Shown: piece by piece, positions 35,020 to 44,088 of the stretch | Layout of the letters: each line of letters opens with the position of its first letter | Position numbering within the stretch: position 1 is the first letter of the stretch | Assembly (NCBI GenBank): GCA_002256435.1 | Contig: NKJC01000001.1 | Location: forward strand, 992,001 to 1,056,000 | Length of the DNA: 64,000 nucleotides | Direction of reading: 5' to 3' | DNA from: Chitinophagaceae bacterium BSSC1 | Lineage (GTDB): Bacteria; Bacteroidota; Bacteroidia; Chitinophagales; Chitinophagaceae | Made by a program: the position numbers and the translations under genes | Notes under the pieces: model-generated | What the model was told of the DNA's origin: nothing | Database searches by the model: none | What the model saw: the letters and a program-made list of their open reading frames with translations, nothing else

Positions 35020-36498
35020 CTAATTTGTTGGGTTTGGCGCCTCGGGTGCCGGTCCGTTGGATCCGCTCTGTCCATTAGGTTCGCTTGCTCCGCTTGGGCG
35101 GGGCCGCTCTGGCCTGGGCATACTGGGCGTAATAGGTCTGTTTGGTCCACCACCCTCTGGTCTAGGACCATTGGGTCTATTGCCAGTTGGTCTTGGAGCA
35201 CCTGAACGTTGACCATCGCCGTTAGGCCTAGGCCCTCCGGATCTACCGCCGTTACCGCCATGACCATCGGGTCTTCCACCACCTGAACGTCCGCCACTAT
35301 TTCCACCGCGCCCACCACCTCTTCCACCGCTGCCGCGATGCGCACGTGGATTGTACTCCGGTGCAGGACCAAATTGCTCTGGTACGGGTGACTTGGTTAC
35401 GGGTTTGCCCAAGAGTTCTTCAATCCGTGCAAATTTCTGTTGCTCCTGCTCACTGATAAAAGTATAAGCAGTGCCCTCAGAAGATGCGCGGGCCGTACGT
35501 CCAATCCGGTGTACATAGTCTTCTCCGTCATTGGGAACATCATAGTTAATGACTAGGTCAATGTCTTCAATATCAATGCCTCGGCTCAAGATATCGGTAG
35601 CTACCAAGATCTTGAGTTTCTTGTTTCTAAAGTCTTGTAATACCTGCTCACGCTGGGTTTGCTCCAGATCAGAGTGAATTTCTTCAATAGAAAATCTGGC
35701 GCGTTTGAGTTCATTACTCAATGCTTTTACATTCTGTTTTTTAGAACAGAATACAATCACGCTTTGAAAATCTTTTTGACTCAACACGTGTTTCACCAAA
35801 GGAATCTTCTGACCCTCATACACCACAAATGCTTCTTGTACAATTTTCTCTGGTGGCTTAGAAATGGAGATATTTATTTCAAGCGGATCAACCAAAATCT
35901 TGCGTGCCATCTCACGCATTTTCATGGGCATGGTAGCTGAGAAGAGTAGGTTCTGTCTTTGCTTTGGCAAGAAAGAAATGATCTTCATGATATCGTCATT
36001 AAAACCCATGTCTAACATGCGGTCTGCCTCATCTAAGATCAAGTATTTTAAACCCTGCAATTTTACATAGCCCATATTTAAGTGGGCAATCATGCGGCCG
36101 GGTGTGCAAATGACAACATCAACACCGGTGCTCAGTGCTTTCTTTTCAATGGCAAAAGAATTACCATCGCCACCGCCATAAACGGCAATAGAACTAACCG
36201 ATGTAAAATAAGAAATGCCCTCCATGGCTTGCGCAATCTGCACAGCCAACTCACGCGTAGGAACAATGACCATGGCATTAATATGGTGGTCTTCATGCGG
36301 CGTGGTAATCAATTTATTCATCAAAGGCAGGAGAAATGCGGCAGTTTTGCCGGTTCCTGTTTGTGCAGATACAATCAAATCCTTTCCATCCAAAATGGGT
36401 TGCATCACTTGTTCCTGAACCGGAGTTGCCGTGGTATAACCCATGGCGTCTATCCCATCCATTAATCTTTCGTCTAAACCAAATTCACTAAAATTCAA
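35020..36498 (-). CDS. DEAD-box RNA helicase with Gly/Arg-rich tail
   Basis: About 492 residues. I choose TTG 36498, which gives MNFSEFGLDERLMDGIDAMG, the normal Q-motif start for the family; the 31 codons upstream have no family resemblance. Motifs: I AQTGTGKT, Ia PTRELA, Ib TPGR, II DEADRMLDMGF, III SATMP, IV VIVFCSKKQ, V ATDILSRGIDIE, VI HRIGRTAR. From about residue 375 on the tail is rich in RGG and PRP repeats, as in cold-shock-associated helicases. Role: RNA unwinding in ribosome assembly or mRNA decay. It is divergent from the YaiO-type gene, whose start is 85 bases away. Confidence 0.93.
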   Translation of the reverse strand: MNFSEFGLDERLMDGIDAMGYTTATPVQEQVMQPILDGKDLIVSAQTGTGKTAAFLLPLMNKLITTPHEDHHINAMVIVPTRELAVQIAQAMEGISYFTSVSSIAVYGGGDGNSFAIEKKALSTGVDVVICTPGRMIAHLNMGYVKLQGLKYLILDEADRMLDMGFNDDIMKIISFLPKQRQNLLFSATMPMKMREMARKILVDPLEINISISKPPEKIVQEAFVVYEGQKIPLVKHVLSQKDFQSVIVFCSKKQNVKALSNELKRARFSIEEIHSDLEQTQREQVLQDFRNKKLKILVATDILSRGIDIEDIDLVINYDVPNDGEDYVHRIGRTARASSEGTAYTFISEQEQQKFARIEELLGKPVTKSPVPEQFGPAPEYNPRAHRGSGGRGGGRGGNSGGRSGGGRPDGHGGNGGRSGGPRPNGDGQRSGAPRPTGNRPNGPRPEGGGPNRPITPSMPRPERPRPSGASEPNGQSGSNGPAPEAPNPTN

Positions 36499-36582
36499 AA
36501 TAATTACTGTTTTAAGTATATGTGTAAAAGTAAACGATTTTCTACAGAGGAGCAGTATCTTTAAAGGGTATAAACAGGCATT

Positions 36583-37860
36583 ATGCAGCAAGCAAGTAGA
36601 ATCTACAGCATTTTAATCTTATTGACACTTTGTTTTGGAACCTTGAATGCTCAAGAAGCAGATCCAAAATCAACCATTGACACCAGCAGTTCAGACGGAT
36701 TATTTCAAGCCGCAAGAACAGCAGCTTTTGATCACAAAGACTATCCTTTGGCTAAACGATATTGCTTTAAAGCATTGGAACTTAGCCCCAATTATGCCGA
36801 TATTAGAATCTTTCTAGGACGTTTGTATACTTGGTCAGATCAGGTAGACAGTGCCAAAACCTGTTTTGAAACCGTGTTACAGCGTGAGCCAGACAATGAA
36901 GACGCTTCTATAGCTTACGCCGATTTACAATATTGGAATGACCACTACAAAGAAACCATTGTCATCTGTGATGAGGGTTTAAAGGCCAATCCCAATTCAA
37001 AAGATTTGTTGATCAGAAAAGCAAAGGCATTGGCGGCATTAAAGGATTATGCTGGCGCGATGGTTATTACAAGTGCCATGCTCAAAACAGATCATACCAA
37101 TGCTGCTGCCAGGTCATTAGAAACCAGTATCAAGGACGATGCTGCCAAAAACAAGATTGGCATCACTTATGACTATACTTATTTTGATAAACAGTTTGAC
37201 GCACCTTGGCATTTGGTAAGTGTTGACTATGGCAGGTCTACTAAGTTGGGATCCATCATTGGACGTATCAACTATGCCAATAGGTTCTCTTCTTCAGCCA
37301 CGCAATTTGAATTGGAAGCTTATCCAAAAATCAGCAAAACCTTTTATAGTTATGCTAGCGTAGGTTTTGGTGACAACTCAGGCATTTTTCCAAAATTTAG
37401 AGCCGGCTTTTCATTGTATGCTAATTTACCCAAGAGCTTTGAAGCAGAACTTGGTTTTAGGTATATGAAATTTAGTGGTGACCCCACATGGATTTACACG
37501 GCCTATTTGGGCAAATACACTGGCAGTTGGTTATTCGGTGCCAGAACCTATATTACCCCAAGCAATTATGTGCAGCAGGTTTCGGTTACTTATAATGTGC
37601 TAGCGCGATATTATTTTGGAGGTGCCGATGATTATTTTGGATTTGTGGGTGGTTATGGTATTTCACCAGATGACCGTTACAACAATATTCAATTGAATGG
37701 CACCCCTCTTGATACTTACAAATTAGGCGCCGCGTATAAAAAGAAATTGAACATACACAATATTCTTACAACAGATTTTACTTGGTTTAACCAAGAATAC
37801 TTACCCGGCACCAAGGGCAATCAATATACAATTAGTGTTGGATGGCTGTTCAGGTTCTAA
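36583..37860 (+). CDS. TPR plus YaiO-family outer membrane beta-barrel protein
   Basis: A 425-residue exported protein with a signal peptide ending LNAQ. Residues about 35-180 form three to four TPR helices (YPLAKRYCFKALELSPNYADI, KTCFETVLQREPDNEDASIAY, ICDEGLKANPNSKDLLI as marker points). The rest is the YaiO-type barrel: NKIGITYDYTYFDKQF, WHLVSVDYGRS, AELGFRYMKFSGDPTWIYT, and a C-terminal SVGWLFRF. A TPR plus outer membrane barrel is the plan of the exopolysaccharide exporters PgaA and BcsC. In E. coli yaiO lies next to yaiP, a GT2 glycosyltransferase gene. Here a GT2 operon lies next door, supporting an export role. Confidence 0.85.
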   Translation: MQQASRIYSILILLTLCFGTLNAQEADPKSTIDTSSSDGLFQAARTAAFDHKDYPLAKRYCFKALELSPNYADIRIFLGRLYTWSDQVDSAKTCFETVLQREPDNEDASIAYADLQYWNDHYKETIVICDEGLKANPNSKDLLIRKAKALAALKDYAGAMVITSAMLKTDHTNAAARSLETSIKDDAAKNKIGITYDYTYFDKQFDAPWHLVSVDYGRSTKLGSIIGRINYANRFSSSATQFELEAYPKISKTFYSYASVGFGDNSGIFPKFRAGFSLYANLPKSFEAELGFRYMKFSGDPTWIYTAYLGKYTGSWLFGARTYITPSNYVQQVSVTYNVLARYYFGGADDYFGFVGGYGISPDDRYNNIQLNGTPLDTYKLGAAYKKKLNIHNILTTDFTWFNQEYLPGTKGNQYTISVGWLFRF

Positions 37861-39029
37861 AGAAAAAACGAATTTGGAAAGATCTACGTTTTCTGATTTT
37901 TCTGATTGCCCTACTTCCTTTGTGGATGTGGTTATATTGGCTATTGACGCCCAAACAGGAATTTGCTGTAGCTATTATTGACAAGACAGTTTTGAATAAT
38001 CGTAATCAAGAACATCGGTCCCTGATCTGGATTTTAAAACACGAAAAACTGGTTAAGAAAAACAAGGAATTCTATATTGGCTCTCAAGACTATTTTGGAT
38101 TTTTCCCTGGCGATAGTGGCAAGTACCGAATCAAAGGTTTAGAAAGATTTAATGAACCAAAATTGGACCAATTGGTGAGTGATTGTGACATGGTCTATGT
38201 TACAGACACTTATGGGGTATATACCCAAGAGTGGCACCATTTAAACGTTTTGGGTGATAGGTCTTCTCTCATTTACGGAGGATTAACAGAACAGGATCTC
38301 TATTTTTTAAAAGCCATGAAAGCTGCCAGTAAATTGGTAATTGCCGAACATAATACCATTGGATCTCCCACCACAGAAATTGTCAGGAATCAATTTGAAA
38401 ATAGTTTTGGAATTAAATGGTCACACTGGAATGGCCGATATTTTAGCTCATTTGATACATTGAAAAATCCAGAATTACCTAGGTGGCTTTATCGCAATTA
38501 CATGCAACAACACGGTGGTGCATGGCCTTTTAAAAATGCCGGAATAGCTTTTGTAAACCTCAATGACCAAGTGGTAGTTTTAGAAAAAGAGCAACATATA
38601 GGATTAGCTGATTTTCCAAAAATTCTTGCAACAACTACTACCCAAAAGCACTATGGTGTGCCAGCAAAAATGGATTACAATTATTGGTTTGAAATCATGG
38701 ATGTAGATAGTAGCCAAAATGAAGTATTGGCCCATTTTGAATTGCCCTTAAGTAAATCCGGAAAACATATTTTAGATTCTTTGGGTATTCCAACTAAATT
38801 CCCCGCAGTGATTCATTCTTTGAAACAGCATCAGCCATTCTTTTATTTAACTGGTGATTTTTGTGACAATCCCATTAATATGAAAACCGTGCATTTTGCC
38901 GGAACAGATTATTTTAAGTGGATGTTGTATAACAAAGAAGATCCCATGGAGCGCTCTTATTTTTTTTATAACTTTTATAGACCCTTGGTTACTACTATTA
39001 TTCAGGATTATAGAAAATCAAAACAATAA
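37842..39029 (+). CDS. Membrane-anchored protein of unknown function, amidotransferase-like fold suspected
   Basis: A 395-residue protein overlapping the YaiO-type gene by 19 bases. A basic N-terminus and one membrane segment (FLIFLIALLPLWMWLYWLL, residues 17-35) anchor it, with the rest outside the cytoplasm. I do not know the family. The segment FAVAIIDKTVLNNR, DCDMVYVTDTYGV, IYGGLTEQDLYFLKAMKAASKLVIAEH and a following TEIVRNQFENSFGIKW resemble the strand and helix order of class I glutamine-amidotransferase-like folds, but no catalytic Cys nucleophile is visible. Position suggests a polysaccharide-processing or scaffold role in the exporter. Convergent with the GT2 gene, 2 bases apart. Confidence 0.7.
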   Translation: MAVQVLKKKRIWKDLRFLIFLIALLPLWMWLYWLLTPKQEFAVAIIDKTVLNNRNQEHRSLIWILKHEKLVKKNKEFYIGSQDYFGFFPGDSGKYRIKGLERFNEPKLDQLVSDCDMVYVTDTYGVYTQEWHHLNVLGDRSSLIYGGLTEQDLYFLKAMKAASKLVIAEHNTIGSPTTEIVRNQFENSFGIKWSHWNGRYFSSFDTLKNPELPRWLYRNYMQQHGGAWPFKNAGIAFVNLNDQVVVLEKEQHIGLADFPKILATTTTQKHYGVPAKMDYNYWFEIMDVDSSQNEVLAHFELPLSKSGKHILDSLGIPTKFPAVIHSLKQHQPFFYLTGDFCDNPINMKTVHFAGTDYFKWMLYNKEDPMERSYFFYNFYRPLVTTIIQDYRKSKQ

Positions 39030-39031
39030 TC

Positions 39032-42000
39032 TTATTTCTTGACCCTTCCATATTTGATTAACAAACTATCCGGCAAGATTTTGGCATTTTTCTGAATAGT
39101 ATTGTTTCTGGTTTTGAACTGATTGTAAGCAGCTTTGATTTTATTAATTTCCTCAGGCTCTTCCATTACTGAAAGATTCATTTCAGCATTGATTTTAAAG
39201 ACTTGATTACCTTCTTGGAATAATTTACCCAGAATAAAACCATTGACTTCATTCTTGGTTTGCATGAGTGGATAAGCCCGCGTACTATTAAATTCTTTGG
39301 TGGTGTCTAATCCCGCGCCCATCCATGTGGCAGTTGCCGGAACGCTTAATTGATAGCTATGTTTGAGCCACTGCAAAATACTTGGTGTAATATCATAGTG
39401 GGTAGAAATGGCATGCATTTGTACAGGTCTTTTTAGCAAAGCTGAATAAATGATTAATGGCACATGGTAACGGTCTAGTTTGGTGGTCATGGGAATCTCA
39501 GGTAAACGGTGGTCTCCAGTTACAACAAAAACAGTATTGGCAAATTCAGGTTGCTTACTATACTCATTGAAAAAATACTGAAGTGCTGCGTCTAAGAAAA
39601 GCACACTTGCTAATTGTTGTTTGTATTGTCTCAAACTCCTTTTAGCGTTTTCATTCATTTCCAATTCTGTCATGCGCGTTTCAAACCTGTCTATCCATTT
39701 TTGCTGATCATTGACTAAGAAAGGACTATGGGTAGACAGGGTTAAAATGGCATTTACATATGGACCTGCAGGCTGTTTTGCCAATTCAGCAAAATATCTA
39801 CGGAACAATTCTCTATCACCATATCCCCAACTAAATCCTGAAGAACTGGATGGCATTTTTTGATACCCAACCCCAAAAGATTTTATATCCTGAATTTTTC
39901 CAATCCCTGCTTTGCGCAAATAATCATCCATAAAATCAAAATGCGCATCGCCCCCATAATAAAAAGAACTTTGATATCCATTTCTACCCAATACAGAAGC
40001 TAGTGATAGATGTTCTGGCATTTCAGTACCCATTTCACTAAACCCGTTTTTACCAAAGGGTAAGGAACCTAATACTGATGGTAATACTGCAAAAGTTCTT
40101 CCACCTTCACTTAAGAAATTTGGCCAATACAAACTTTGTTTAGAAAGGGAATCTAAGAAGGGGGTAAAATTACCCATGTATGCTCCTTTATTGGTAAAGG
40201 CCCTTCCCAAACCTTCCACCATCATCAAAACAATATTTGGCGGATTTTTACCCTTGTTAAAAAAGAGAGACAATTTATCTGCACTACTGTCTACCGAGTG
40301 TAAAAAAGGGTATGTGGTTGGTTCAACATAATTCAATGCCACAAGGCTACTGTCCATTTCACCTCCAAAATCACCACTATATTGGTCATCATAGATATTG
40401 ACAAATTGCTGTTTTGGAAAAAAGTATTTGATACTAGATGCATAAAAGTATTGCGGCTTATTAACGCTTAGGTTTTGATTGTATTCCACGGCAATGGGTC
40501 TGATTCTTCCACGAATCGGTTTTTTGGAAAGGATTACAATAAAGCAACTTGCCACTAATAGCCAGGCTATGTTTACATGTACTTTGAGTTTGGTTGGTAT
40601 TTTTTTAAAGACCCAAACCAATAAAGCCATAATTCCCAAGATTAATACAATGGTCCAAAAATTCAAAACGCCTGAAGCACCAACTGTTAACTTAATCTCT
40701 GCAAGAGAATAACCCCATATATCTGCGCCCAATGGCACTAGGGTGGTTAAGAAATATTGAGAAAGAAAGATTTGCATTAGGATCAATACAAAAAATGCGC
40801 CTTTTAAAAACCAGTCCGCTGTTTTTTGATGCAATTGATAAATAGCTGTATAGGGAATGAAAAAAGAAATCCCACTTGAAAAAAGAAATACAAAATCAGC
40901 CAATACACTATTGACTAATAAATGACTCACACTCCCTTCCAAACCGTGTTTCCAATAACTATATCCAAATTCATAACCCCTAAACAACAAAAACAACAAA
41001 ATCCCAGTTAGAAATACTTGTGCAAATTGCTGTACAGGGAAATAGATATTTTTCTTGTATGCATCCGTATTCTGAATCAGTGTTGGAGTAGCCGTTTGTT
41101 GGGGTGCAAATCCGGCCCTAGACATTACCCCCCATGATTTTACGTCTTGAAAATAATCTGCAAAACCATTAATGGCAGACCAAACTACCAAGGGATGATA
41201 GACAAAGGGTTCAATCATGGCCATCAACAATAGCTTAGCTAGATCGCCTTTGTTTTTATACTGATTAAAAGTTGCCGCTTCCATTAAAATGGCAAAAGCT
41301 GAAAAGAAAAAGGCACATGTCCAAATGAAAGCAAAAAACCAACCAAATACTGGCCAATTGATTTCTCCCAGAATACCCATGATCACAAAAAATAGAATCC
41401 CAAAAAATTCTATCGGCGCAGCCATCATTTCAAAAAAGAACCAATAAGGATAACTCAACATTCCAAGTAAACCAAACTTGGGGTTGAAGAATAATTTCCG
41501 GTGGTCTCTTAATGTTTCAATGGTTCCCCTGGTCCACCTATTTCTTTGTCTTTGTAATACTTTTGCGGTTACAGGTGCTTCTGTCCAACAGAGTGGTTCT
41601 GGAATATACACTACTGAGTAGGGTAATCCTTGTTCGTGCATATACCTACGCATTCTTACCACTAACTCCATGTCTTCTCCAACGGTATTACTATTATACC
41701 CACCACATGCAATAACAATTGATTTGTCAAAAGCACCAAATGCACCAGAGATCAATAACAATCCATTCAATCTACTCCAAGCCATTCTTCCCAATAAGAA
41801 AGACCGGATATATTCCAATGATTGCATTTTTGCCAAGAAATTGGTAGGCAGATTTACTTGTACCAATTTTCCATGCTCCACCACACAGGAGTTAGCAATT
41901 CTTACTACGCCTCCAGATGCAATTACTCGCTTCTCTGAATTTTCAAGAAATGGTTTTACAATTTTAAACAGTGCATCTTGTTCTAGAATACAGTCAACAT

Positions 42001-42520
42001 CTACACAAACTATAATGTCACCAGATGCAATATTGATCCCCGCATTCAGACTATCGGCCTTGCCACCATTTTCTTTATCTACAACCAATAAACGTTGATA
42101 GGCTGGATTGGTACTTTTATAAACTGCTCTTACTGGTTTAGTTTGAATCAATGCTGGAACAAATAAATCTGTTTGAAGCAGGTCATAAGCCTCAACCATT
42201 TTTTCAATACTATTATCCTTACTTCCATCATTAATGACTACAATTTGTAAATCATTATAGTAAATGGTGAGTAATGATTTAATATTTTCTATAATAGTAG
42301 CTGACTCATTATATGCCGGAGCCAGAATACTAATACTGGGCGATTGAGTAGAGGGTGCTAAAATTTTAAAATCAGAAGCTTTTGTTTTGCGTTCATAAAA
42401 ATTCAATTCCCGCATGGAGAAAAAAGACAACCCTATATAACAACATAACAGTGTTATTGAGTAGAATAATAAACCATACTCAAAAAACAAACTGATCATA
42501 TTTTCCCAATTGAAACTCAT
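39032..42520 (-). CDS. GT2 polysaccharide synthase fused to an LtaS/sulfatase-fold transferase
   Basis: A 1162-residue membrane protein. After one helix (residues 10-35) comes a processive GT2 domain: ISILAPAYNES near 63, VINDGSKDN near 95, ENGGKADSLNAG, VDVDCIL near 172 (DxD), GEDMEL near 280 and the QRNRW (QxxRW) near 325. Helices follow near 350-420 and again near 505-660. The C-terminal domain (about 730-1060) looks like lipoteichoic-acid synthase/alkaline phosphatase type: NIVLMMVEGLG, SEGGRTF (candidate Thr nucleophile), LTLSTHSPF and VVTGDHR. So synthase and phosphoglycerol- or phosphoethanolamine-transferase-like domains are one chain. Its ATG overlaps the HEAT gene stop (ATGA). Confidence 0.88.
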   Translation of the reverse strand: MSFNWENMISLFFEYGLLFYSITLLCCYIGLSFFSMRELNFYERKTKASDFKILAPSTQSPSISILAPAYNESATIIENIKSLLTIYYNDLQIVVINDGSKDNSIEKMVEAYDLLQTDLFVPALIQTKPVRAVYKSTNPAYQRLLVVDKENGGKADSLNAGINIASGDIIVCVDVDCILEQDALFKIVKPFLENSEKRVIASGGVVRIANSCVVEHGKLVQVNLPTNFLAKMQSLEYIRSFLLGRMAWSRLNGLLLISGAFGAFDKSIVIACGGYNSNTVGEDMELVVRMRRYMHEQGLPYSVVYIPEPLCWTEAPVTAKVLQRQRNRWTRGTIETLRDHRKLFFNPKFGLLGMLSYPYWFFFEMMAAPIEFFGILFFVIMGILGEINWPVFGWFFAFIWTCAFFFSAFAILMEAATFNQYKNKGDLAKLLLMAMIEPFVYHPLVVWSAINGFADYFQDVKSWGVMSRAGFAPQQTATPTLIQNTDAYKKNIYFPVQQFAQVFLTGILLFLLFRGYEFGYSYWKHGLEGSVSHLLVNSVLADFVFLFSSGISFFIPYTAIYQLHQKTADWFLKGAFFVLILMQIFLSQYFLTTLVPLGADIWGYSLAEIKLTVGASGVLNFWTIVLILGIMALLVWVFKKIPTKLKVHVNIAWLLVASCFIVILSKKPIRGRIRPIAVEYNQNLSVNKPQYFYASSIKYFFPKQQFVNIYDDQYSGDFGGEMDSSLVALNYVEPTTYPFLHSVDSSADKLSLFFNKGKNPPNIVLMMVEGLGRAFTNKGAYMGNFTPFLDSLSKQSLYWPNFLSEGGRTFAVLPSVLGSLPFGKNGFSEMGTEMPEHLSLASVLGRNGYQSSFYYGGDAHFDFMDDYLRKAGIGKIQDIKSFGVGYQKMPSSSSGFSWGYGDRELFRRYFAELAKQPAGPYVNAILTLSTHSPFLVNDQQKWIDRFETRMTELEMNENAKRSLRQYKQQLASVLFLDAALQYFFNEYSKQPEFANTVFVVTGDHRLPEIPMTTKLDRYHVPLIIYSALLKRPVQMHAISTHYDITPSILQWLKHSYQLSVPATATWMGAGLDTTKEFNSTRAYPLMQTKNEVNGFILGKLFQEGNQVFKINAEMNLSVMEEPEEINKIKAAYNQFKTRNNTIQKNAKILPDSLLIKYGRVKK

Positions 42521-43638
42521 GCTAGGGCTTGTACGTGTTTAAATAATTGTTCGCGCTTACTAGCATTTTCTTGATTGCCTAATAGCATGGATGCAACATC
42601 CTCTGGAAATTTTAAAGCAATTAACTCTGCTGCTAATTGTTTTACCCGATCATCTGGATGATTCAAGTTTTGCAATAAGAAATCCTTTCTTGGAATAGGA
42701 TGTATTTTTTTTAAGGTTTCTAATACACCTAATTGGTTGTTAATGGTTTCTTTTTCAAATTGTGCTTCTAATAAAGAACAAGTATCAGATTGGGCTATGT
42801 TACTACAACAGCGAATGACTTGTTTTCTAATAGCTTCATTACCATGATGCAAACAGGTAATCATATTGGGATAATATTGTTCATCAGGATAAGCTTCTAA
42901 TAATTTGAGTGCAAACAGTACAACAGATTCATTTTCCAATACCAACCATTCTGGCATTTCTACCAAAGGTTTGGGCTCAAACAAGTTTAATTGGTGCAAT
43001 AGGTTAATTTGATCCCAACTACTCAAACTATTATGAATGCGTTTGAGAAATTTCAACGCTTCAAAACCTTGTAGGTTTACTAATCCAAATTGTGCTTCTG
43101 ATCTAATAAATGGATTTTCATTATCTGCAAATGCAAATAGTTGATCCATGGCATCATACTGGTCAAAAATGTAAATTTCGTGTATGCCCTTTACCACCCT
43201 ACTCCAGATATAGCTTTTTAATTTTTTGTCTGTTTCTTTTCTAAGCTGCAGTTGCTGATATAATTGTACCACTTCATTCATAGCATGGCCCTTCAAGTAT
43301 TTTTTACAGATTAGCAACTCATCCAGCGCTAATAATCGGTAATATTTTTTCAACAACAATTTTTCTAATTGAATACTAATAGAAAAGTTTTTCTCGGGAG
43401 CCATTACCCTATTTGTAATAGCTTCTGCCAACCAATTTCTAAACAGTTTCTGAAACCGGATTCTCTTGCGTCTTCTAATCCGCCTTACCAATACAAATCC
43501 AAGGATCACTAATAAAACAATGAGGCAAGAGATTAATGCCACTACCGTTCCATTTTGCAAAAATTCTATGGATACAGCAATATTTAAAAAGCCATTCAAC
43601 CCATTAAATGGAATGATATTTAACAACAAGTGCATCAA
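42517..43638 (-). CDS. Membrane-anchored HEAT-repeat protein
   Basis: A 373-residue protein with an N-terminal membrane segment (VALISCLIVLLVILGFVLV, about 32-50) followed by a very basic stretch RRIRRRKRIRF that should face the cytoplasm. The remaining 300 residues are paired helices of HEAT type, for example NPFIRSEAQFGLVNLQGFEAL, NEAIRKQVIRCCSNI and DDRVKQLAAELIALKF. HEAT proteins are scaffolds. It overlaps the GT2 gene at one end and the receiver gene at the other by 4 bases each, so it probably couples the synthase to the signalling proteins. Confidence 0.82.
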   Translation of the reverse strand: MMHLLLNIIPFNGLNGFLNIAVSIEFLQNGTVVALISCLIVLLVILGFVLVRRIRRRKRIRFQKLFRNWLAEAITNRVMAPEKNFSISIQLEKLLLKKYYRLLALDELLICKKYLKGHAMNEVVQLYQQLQLRKETDKKLKSYIWSRVVKGIHEIYIFDQYDAMDQLFAFADNENPFIRSEAQFGLVNLQGFEALKFLKRIHNSLSSWDQINLLHQLNLFEPKPLVEMPEWLVLENESVVLFALKLLEAYPDEQYYPNMITCLHHGNEAIRKQVIRCCSNIAQSDTCSLLEAQFEKETINNQLGVLETLKKIHPIPRKDFLLQNLNHPDDRVKQLAAELIALKFPEDVASMLLGNQENASKREQLFKHVQALA

Positions 43639-44012
43639 TGCAAAATGGATTGTTTGGTTTTGGCAACTTTATTTACTTCTTGGAGCAATATTTCTAAATC
43701 AAAGGGTTTGGTTAAATAGGCGGCGGCACCCATTTCATAGCACTGATTTTTAACATCATCATCTATCAAGAGTGCTAGTATAACAACTTCAATTGGATTT
43801 GTTTTAGCCCTAGCTGCTTGCAATAATTCAATACCACTATAGAATGGAATCAGAATATTGGTTAATAATAAAGTTGGTTGAAAACTGTCTATCAATGAAA
43901 TGGCCGTTTTTCCGTCTGAACAACAGGCAGTTGTCCAGCCATCAGCCAAAAAACGTTGATTCAGAATTTCAAGAATCACTGCTTCTTGTTCTACTATCAA
44001 CAGTTTTTTCAT
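43635..44012 (-). CDS. Single-domain receiver lacking the phosphorylatable Asp
   Basis: A 125-residue stand-alone receiver-fold protein from ATG 44012. The order of strands and helices is normal (KKLLIVEQEAV at the start, GAAAYLTKPFDLEILL near the end with the conserved Lys). But the phospho-acceptor position is Asn: TLLLTNILIPFYSG, where LLLDIxMP is expected. The acidic pair is reduced to EQE and the Thr/Ser switch position in VVILALL is missing. It should not take up phosphate in the usual way and may act as a docking module. Genes on both sides are operonic: it overlaps the HEAT gene by 4 bases. Confidence 0.85.
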   Translation of the reverse strand: MKKLLIVEQEAVILEILNQRFLADGWTTACCSDGKTAISLIDSFQPTLLLTNILIPFYSGIELLQAARAKTNPIEVVILALLIDDDVKNQCYEMGAAAYLTKPFDLEILLQEVNKVAKTKQSILH

Positions 44013-44088
44013 GGGCTGCCTTAGAGGGATTAAAGACAATTGAGAAACCGCTACACTGAATCAGAAAAATTTCTGGGAATAGCGAATA

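Noticed and set aside
34932..35372. Long minus-strand frame overlapping the helicase tail
   Set aside because: It is a shadow of the Gly/Arg-rich repeat: GGN-rich codons give stop-free alternative frames. No start signal or family resemblance supports it, although its tail past the helicase stop looks mildly protein-like.
36078..36096. AAGTGGGC-like match to the tRNA-derived repeat inside the helicase gene
   Set aside because: Only about half of the unit matches and it is explained by conserved helicase codons near motif Ib.
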